A DNA stretch of 30,984 nt from Oscillospiraceae bacterium. GTDB taxonomy: Bacteria > Bacillota > Clostridia > Oscillospirales > Acutalibacteraceae. The notes below the pieces were generated by a model. The model had not been told where the DNA came from. It saw only the letters and a list, made by a program, of their open reading frames with translations, and searched no databases. Positions 27,305 through 30,984 of this stretch are shown one piece after another. Where the stretch lies: assembly GCA_902774165.1 (NCBI GenBank), contig CACYHJ010000002.1, positions 1 to 30,984 of the forward strand, in the 5' to 3' direction. Position 1 is the stretch's first letter. Every line of letters begins with the position of its first letter. The position numbers and the translations under genes were made by a program.

Positions 27305-28737
27305 CCCAGCATCCTCGCCGTCAGCGCATACGCGTCGGCGAAGGACCGCAGGTTCATCCGCTCGTCCGGGGTGTGGATGTCGCGCATCTCCGGGCCGATG
27401 GAGACCGCGTCGATCCCGCCCAGCTTCTGACTGATGACGCCGCATTCCAGCCCTGCGTGAATCGCCTCCGCCCGGGCTTCTGTGCCGAAATATTCCCGAT
27501 AGGTTTCAAGGTAGCGCTCGCGGATCGGGCTGTTTGCCGCGTATGCCCAGCCGGGATGGCGTTCCCGGAAGGCGCAATCCGCCCCCAGCGTCTGCGCCAA
27601 TATATTGATTTTCATTATAATAGAATCCAGCCGGCTGTCGACGGAAGAGCGAGGCATCACCGTGAACGTCACGGCATCCCCCTGCGTGCGGACGACCCCG
27701 AGGCTGGAGGAGGATTCCACCAGCTCCGGCGCGGCGGGGGAGCGGCTCTGCACCCCGTTGGGAACCAGCGCGGCAAATGCGAGCAGCCGCCGGGTGTCCG
27801 ACGCGGAAAACGCCGTTTCCGCCGTCGCGGGGGAGATCTCCGCCCGGAACGCCGCGTCCGCCGCGGTCAGCTCCTTCGAGATCCTGTCCGCGGATTCCCG
27901 GAGCGCCGTTTCCGCCGCCGCCGGGTCCTCGACCGCGATCACCGCCTCGCATTCGCGGGGGATCGCGTTGGATTTGCATCCCCCGTTGAGAGAACAGATC
28001 CGCAGCGGCGTTTTCTGCGCGGCTTCGGACAGCATTCTGCAGAGCGTAATGACGGAATTTGCCCGCCCGTGACGGATGTCCGTCCCGGAATGGCCGCCCG
28101 CCAGCCCGGAGACGAAGACCCGCAGGGCTTGCCCGCCGTAAGGCTGCGGCGCGCAGGAGAAGCGGATCTCCCCCGTCGCGCCGCCGGCGCAGCTCACCGT
28201 GGCGACGTCCAGCGCCTCGCTGTCCAGATTGATCAGCGTTCTGCCACGAACCAGCGACCAGTCAAACCCGAGGGCGCCGTCCATGCCGGTCTCCTCCTGC
28301 GTGGTAAACACGCATTCCAGCGCCGGGTGCGGGAAGGAATCATCCTCCAGCAGCGCCAGCATGATCGCCACCGCCGCCCCGTCGTCGCCGCCGAGGGTCG
28401 TCCCTTCGGCGCTGAGCCAGCCGTCGTCGACCCGCAGGCGCAGTCCGTCGCGCAGGAAATCATGCTCCACCCCGGCGTTCTTTTCGCAGACCATGTCCGT
28501 GTGGCCCTGCAGGACCACCGGCGGACGCGCCTCTCTGCCCGGCGTCGCGGGCTTTTTGATCAGCACGTTGTGCAGCGCGTCGGTATGGGATTCCAGCCCG
28601 TGATTTTTTGCGAAATCACAGAGGTAGGCGGCGATTCCCGCCTCGTTGCCGGAGCCGCGGGGGATCGCGCTGATATTTTCAAAATGTTCAAACAGCGCCG
28701 CCGGTTCGTATCCGGCCAGCACACGGTTTTTCATCAT
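27295..28737 (-). CDS. pepD: M20 family aminoacyl-histidine dipeptidase (PepD-type)
   Basis: A 480-residue cytoplasmic metallopeptidase of normal length for PepD. Motifs include LQGHTDMVCEK (first zinc His and the neighbouring Asp), TTLGGDDGAAVA (bridging Asp), TTQEETGMDGA (catalytic Glu pair), LINLDSE, and GGHSGTDI in the lid domain. PepD enzymes hydrolyse Xaa-His dipeptides such as carnosine and others. The start at 28737 is chosen because GGAG (28747-28750) lies 9 nt upstream; the longer in-frame reading to 28860 would run through the promoter and add non-conserved residues. The C-terminal Lys-Phe and the stop codon come from the adjoining repeat element. Confidence 0.93.
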   Translation of the reverse strand: MMKNRVLAGYEPAALFEHFENISAIPRGSGNEAGIAAYLCDFAKNHGLESHTDALHNVLIKKPATPGREARPPVVLQGHTDMVCEKNAGVEHDFLRDGLRLRVDDGWLSAEGTTLGGDDGAAVAIMLALLEDDSFPHPALECVFTTQEETGMDGALGFDWSLVRGRTLINLDSEALDVATVSCAGGATGEIRFSCAPQPYGGQALRVFVSGLAGGHSGTDIRHGRANSVITLCRMLSEAAQKTPLRICSLNGGCKSNAIPRECEAVIAVEDPAAAETALRESADRISKELTAADAAFRAEISPATAETAFSASDTRRLLAFAALVPNGVQSRSPAAPELVESSSSLGVVRTQGDAVTFTVMPRSSVDSRLDSIIMKINILAQTLGADCAFRERHPGWAYAANSPIRERYLETYREYFGTEARAEAIHAGLECGVISQKLGGIDAVSIGPEMRDIHTPDERMNLRSFADAYALTARMLGKF

Positions 28738-28770
28738 GGGGTTCATCTCCGATCGCTTGACATTACAAAA

Positions 28771-28799
28771 ATAGTAACACCGATCAAAAGAATTGTCAA
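28771..28799 (-). promoter_or_regulatory. Promoter of pepD
   Basis: On the minus strand TTGACA (28794-28799) and TACTAT (28771-28776) are 17 bp apart. It diverges from the MATE promoter with no overlap. Confidence 0.78.
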
Positions 28800-28816
28800 T
28801 GCGGGCAAAAGACAAG

Positions 28817-28845
28817 TTGACATATTTTTTTGAATGGGATAAAAT
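28817..28845 (+). promoter_or_regulatory. Promoter of the MATE-DUF2461 operon
   Basis: TTGACA (28817-28822) and TAAAAT (28840-28845) are 17 bp apart, close to consensus, 30 bp before the start codon. Confidence 0.85.
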
Positions 28846-28875
28846 AGATCGGTATTTCACTTACGGAGAAGACGC

Positions 28876-30225
28876 ATGCAGATCAGACTTTCCGATCACT
28901 TCACGACAAAACGGCTGCTGCGGTTCGTGCTGCCCTCGGTCGTGATGATGGTCTTTACCTCCGTCTACGGCGTGGTGGACGGTTTTTTTGTTTCGAATTA
29001 CACCGGCAAAACCGCCTTCGCGGGCGTGAACCTGATTATGCCCTTTATCATGATCCTCAGCACGCCGGGGTTCCTGATCGGCGCGGGCGGCACGGCGCTG
29101 GTCTCAAAAACGCTGGGCGAGGGGGACAAAAAACGCGCGAACGAACTGTTTTCGCTGATGGTCTACACGGTGATCGCCGTCGGCGCCCTGTTTTTGATTC
29201 TGGGGCAGATTTTTCTCAGGGACGTCGCCCTTTTTCTGGGCGCGGACGAGGCGATGCTGCCCTACTGCGTGACCTACGGGCGGATCGGGCTGCTCTCGCT
29301 GCCCTTTTTCATGCTGCAGAACGTGTTCCAAAGCTTTTTTGTTGCGGCGGAACGGCCGCGGCTGGGCTTGGCGGTGACCGTCGGCGCGGGCGTCGCCAAT
29401 ATGGCGCTGGATTTTTTGTTCGTGGGCGCGTTCCGGTGGGGCGTCGCGGGCGCCGCCGCGGCGACGGCAGTCGCTGAATTTACCGGCGGCGCGGTGCCGC
29501 TGGGCTACTTTTTCGCGAAGAATACCAGCCTGCTGCGCCTGGGAAAAACCCGGTTCGACGGCCGCGCGCTGCTGAAAACCGTCACCAACGGCGCTTCGGA
29601 GCTGATGACGAACGTCTCCATGTCGCTGGTCAACATGCTGTACAACCGGCAGCTGATCCGGTTCTTCGGCGAGAACGGCGTGGCGGCGTACGGCGTGATC
29701 ATGTATGTGAACTTCGTCTTCCTTTCGATCTTTTTCGGGTTTTCCATGGGCGTCGCGCCGGTGATCGGCTACCACTACGGCGCAAAGAACCGGCCGGAGC
29801 TGCAGAACCTGTTCAAAAAGTGCGCGGCGTTTATTCTCGCCGCAGGGCTTGCGATGTTTGCGCTGGCGCAGCTCGCCGCCGGAACGACGGCGAAAATCTT
29901 CACCGGCTACGACGCCGGGCTGCAGGCGCTGACGGCGACGGCGTTCCGGCTGTACACCACCTCTTACCTGATCAAGGGCTTCAATATTTTCGGCTCTGCG
30001 TTTTTCACCGCGCTGAACAACGGCGGCGTATCGGCGGCGATCTCCTTTTCCCGCACGCTGCTGTTCCAGGCCGCGTCGATCTTCGCGCTGCCGGCGCTGT
30101 TCGGCGCCAACGCGATCTGGACGGCAGTCACGGCGGCGGAGCTCTGCGCGGTCTGCCTGACCGCCGCGCTGACGATCACACAAAACAAAAAATACGGATA
30201 TTTACCGGAAAGAAAGGGACGTTGA
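28876..30225 (+). CDS. MATE family efflux transporter
   Basis: A 449-residue, twelve-helix transporter of standard length. The N-lobe shows VVDGFFVSNYTG, then PFIMILSTPGFLIGAGGTALVSKTLGEGD, the typical MATE loop 2-3 pattern. The C-lobe repeats it with FFGFSMGVAPVIGYHYGAKN. MATE proteins export cationic drugs or metabolites in exchange for Na+ or H+; the substrate cannot be read from the sequence. GGAGA lies 6 nt before the ATG. It is followed after 3 nt by the DUF2461 gene, so the two form an operon. Confidence 0.93.
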   Translation: MQIRLSDHFTTKRLLRFVLPSVVMMVFTSVYGVVDGFFVSNYTGKTAFAGVNLIMPFIMILSTPGFLIGAGGTALVSKTLGEGDKKRANELFSLMVYTVIAVGALFLILGQIFLRDVALFLGADEAMLPYCVTYGRIGLLSLPFFMLQNVFQSFFVAAERPRLGLAVTVGAGVANMALDFLFVGAFRWGVAGAAAATAVAEFTGGAVPLGYFFAKNTSLLRLGKTRFDGRALLKTVTNGASELMTNVSMSLVNMLYNRQLIRFFGENGVAAYGVIMYVNFVFLSIFFGFSMGVAPVIGYHYGAKNRPELQNLFKKCAAFILAAGLAMFALAQLAAGTTAKIFTGYDAGLQALTATAFRLYTTSYLIKGFNIFGSAFFTALNNGGVSAAISFSRTLLFQAASIFALPALFGANAIWTAVTAAELCAVCLTAALTITQNKKYGYLPERKGR

Positions 30226-30228
30226 CCG

Positions 30229-30888
30229 ATGGCAGGATATTTTACACAGAAGACCGGGGAGTTTCTTTGGGAGCTGGCGCTCAACAACGAGCGCCCCTGG
30301 TTTCAGGCCCACAAAGAAGCGTTTGAAACCTTCGTCAACAAACCGCTGAAGTCCATGGCGTTTGAAACGCTGGCGCTGATGCGGGACCGGCACCCGGAGG
30401 AGGATTTCGGGCTGCACGTCTGCCGGATCTACCGGGACGCCCGACGCCTTTTCGGCAGAGGGCCCTACAAAGAAAATATGTGGTTCACGATCAAGGACGG
30501 GGACCCGAAGGCGCAGGGCCCCTGCTTCTGGTTTGAAATCACGCCGTCGGACTGCTCCTTCGGCATGGGGACCTGGGATATGACCGCAAAGCAGGCGCAG
30601 AATTACCGGGACCGGATCGACGCGGCGCCCGCCCGGTTCGAGCAGATGGTCAAAGACCTTCTCGCCCACGGCGACGTGCGGCTGTGGGGCGACGAATACA
30701 AGCGCCCGAAGGGGGACCGGGGCGCGTTCCTGAACCCCTGGTACAACCGGAAAAGCCTGAGCGCCGGCTTCACCGTGGAATACGGCGAGGAGATCACGCC
30801 GGAACGGATCGCGGACTCTTTTGAATGGTTTCTTCCGCTGTTCCGTTTTCTGCGGGACGTGTGCGTCACGATGGAGGAATCTGAGTAA
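30229..30888 (+). CDS. DUF2461 (TIGR02453-like) family protein
   Basis: A 219-residue soluble protein. The family pattern is visible: an F-x-x-L-x-x-N-N-x-x-W-F start (FLWELALNNERPWFQAHKEAF is the region), HVCRIYRDARRLFGRGPYKENMW in the middle, and CFWFEI with SFGMGTW after it. The role of this widespread family is unknown. The start is 3 nt after the MATE stop, with AAAGGGA upstream, so translation is coupled. The TAA stop codon is the first triplet of a perfect palindrome that belongs to the repeat family described at 27033-27304. Confidence 0.88.
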   Translation: MAGYFTQKTGEFLWELALNNERPWFQAHKEAFETFVNKPLKSMAFETLALMRDRHPEEDFGLHVCRIYRDARRLFGRGPYKENMWFTIKDGDPKAQGPCFWFEITPSDCSFGMGTWDMTAKQAQNYRDRIDAAPARFEQMVKDLLAHGDVRLWGDEYKRPKGDRGAFLNPWYNRKSLSAGFTVEYGEEITPERIADSFEWFLPLFRFLRDVCVTMEESE

Positions 30889-30924
30889 ATTCTGATTTAT
30901 CGCTGCGCGATAAATCAGAATTTA
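30886..30924. repeat. Minimal palindromic copy of the repeat terminus (copy 3)
   Basis: TAAATTCTGATTTATCGC (30886-30903), loop TGC, and GCGATAAATCAGAATTTA (30907-30924): an 18-bp perfect stem. Both arms carry the same AAATTCTGATTTA end as the hairpin-array elements, but no internal hairpins are present. It starts on the DUF2461 stop codon and may double as a terminator. Confidence 0.92.
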
Positions 30925-30957
30925 GGCATCAGGCACTGGGCATTAGGCATTAGTGTC
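30925..30957. repeat. Short GGCATTA-like heptamer repeats
   Basis: GGCATCA, GGCACTG, GGCATTA and GGCATTA follow each other with 7-nt spacing, directly after the palindrome. The remaining bases to the window end are AT-rich, with no visible gene. Confidence 0.7.
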
Positions 30958-30984
30958 AGTCAAATATACAAATAGATATCATCT

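Noticed and set aside
28738..28860. N-terminal extension of pepD up to 28860
   Set aside because: It would run through the pepD -35/-10 and adds residues unlike the family; GGAG is well spaced for 28737.

Overview
The window looks like a chromosomal segment of a fairly GC-rich, uncultured gut-type Clostridia bacterium, probably Oscillospiraceae-like. This is inferred from strong AGGAGG-type ribosome sites, sigma-A promoters, a CotH lipoprotein with a Listeria-Bacteroides C-terminal repeat, a clostridial radical SAM family, and near-absence of TTA, CTA and TCA codons. No rRNA, tRNA, insertion sequence, phage gene or CRISPR array is visible. There are fifteen convincing protein genes.

Layout. 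1-174: the end of a hairpin-array repeat plus a terminator. 191-3194: a P-type Ca2+/Mn2+ ATPase on the minus strand behind a yybP-ykoY (manganese) riboswitch and a promoter. 3371-5136: mgtC-like gene and a LysR regulator on the plus strand. 5165-5590: three 97-bp tandem repeats and a two-way terminator. 5600-7260: a GPH-type sugar symporter (minus). 7326-8472: azlC-azlD, branched-chain amino acid export (plus). 8566-10273: a radical SAM/SPASM gene with a possible structured leader. 10300-12309: a CotH-kinase-like lipoprotein (minus). 12429-23900: one 11.5-kb gene for a secreted 3,823-residue repeat protein of unknown function (minus). 24151-27003: a tight three-gene cluster of a degenerate PPP-type phosphatase, a CE15-like esterase and a CapA-like protein (minus). 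27033-27304: a full hairpin-array element. 27295-28737: M20 aminoacyl-histidine dipeptidase (minus). 28817-30888: MATE exporter and a DUF2461 protein (plus), ending in a third short copy of the repeat terminus.

How the genes fit together. The ATPase and its riboswitch form a self-contained metal-efflux unit. The CotH-like lipoprotein and the giant protein are adjacent, on the same strand, and both exported, which raises the possibility of an extracellular kinase and its substrate. The capA-CE15-PPP cluster has 12-nt gaps and is probably one transcript, perhaps continuous with pepD through the hairpin-array element.

The most unusual items are: (1) a modular repeat made of short perfect hairpins joined by constant ATATCGA/TCGATAT linkers and bounded by AAATTCTGATTTA ends, whose two copies differ in loops and by paired stem changes; (2) the giant repeat protein; (3) the phosphatase homologue with substituted metal ligands; (4) a possible structured RNA leader before the radical SAM gene. 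All function names come from motif reading alone; no database search was run.
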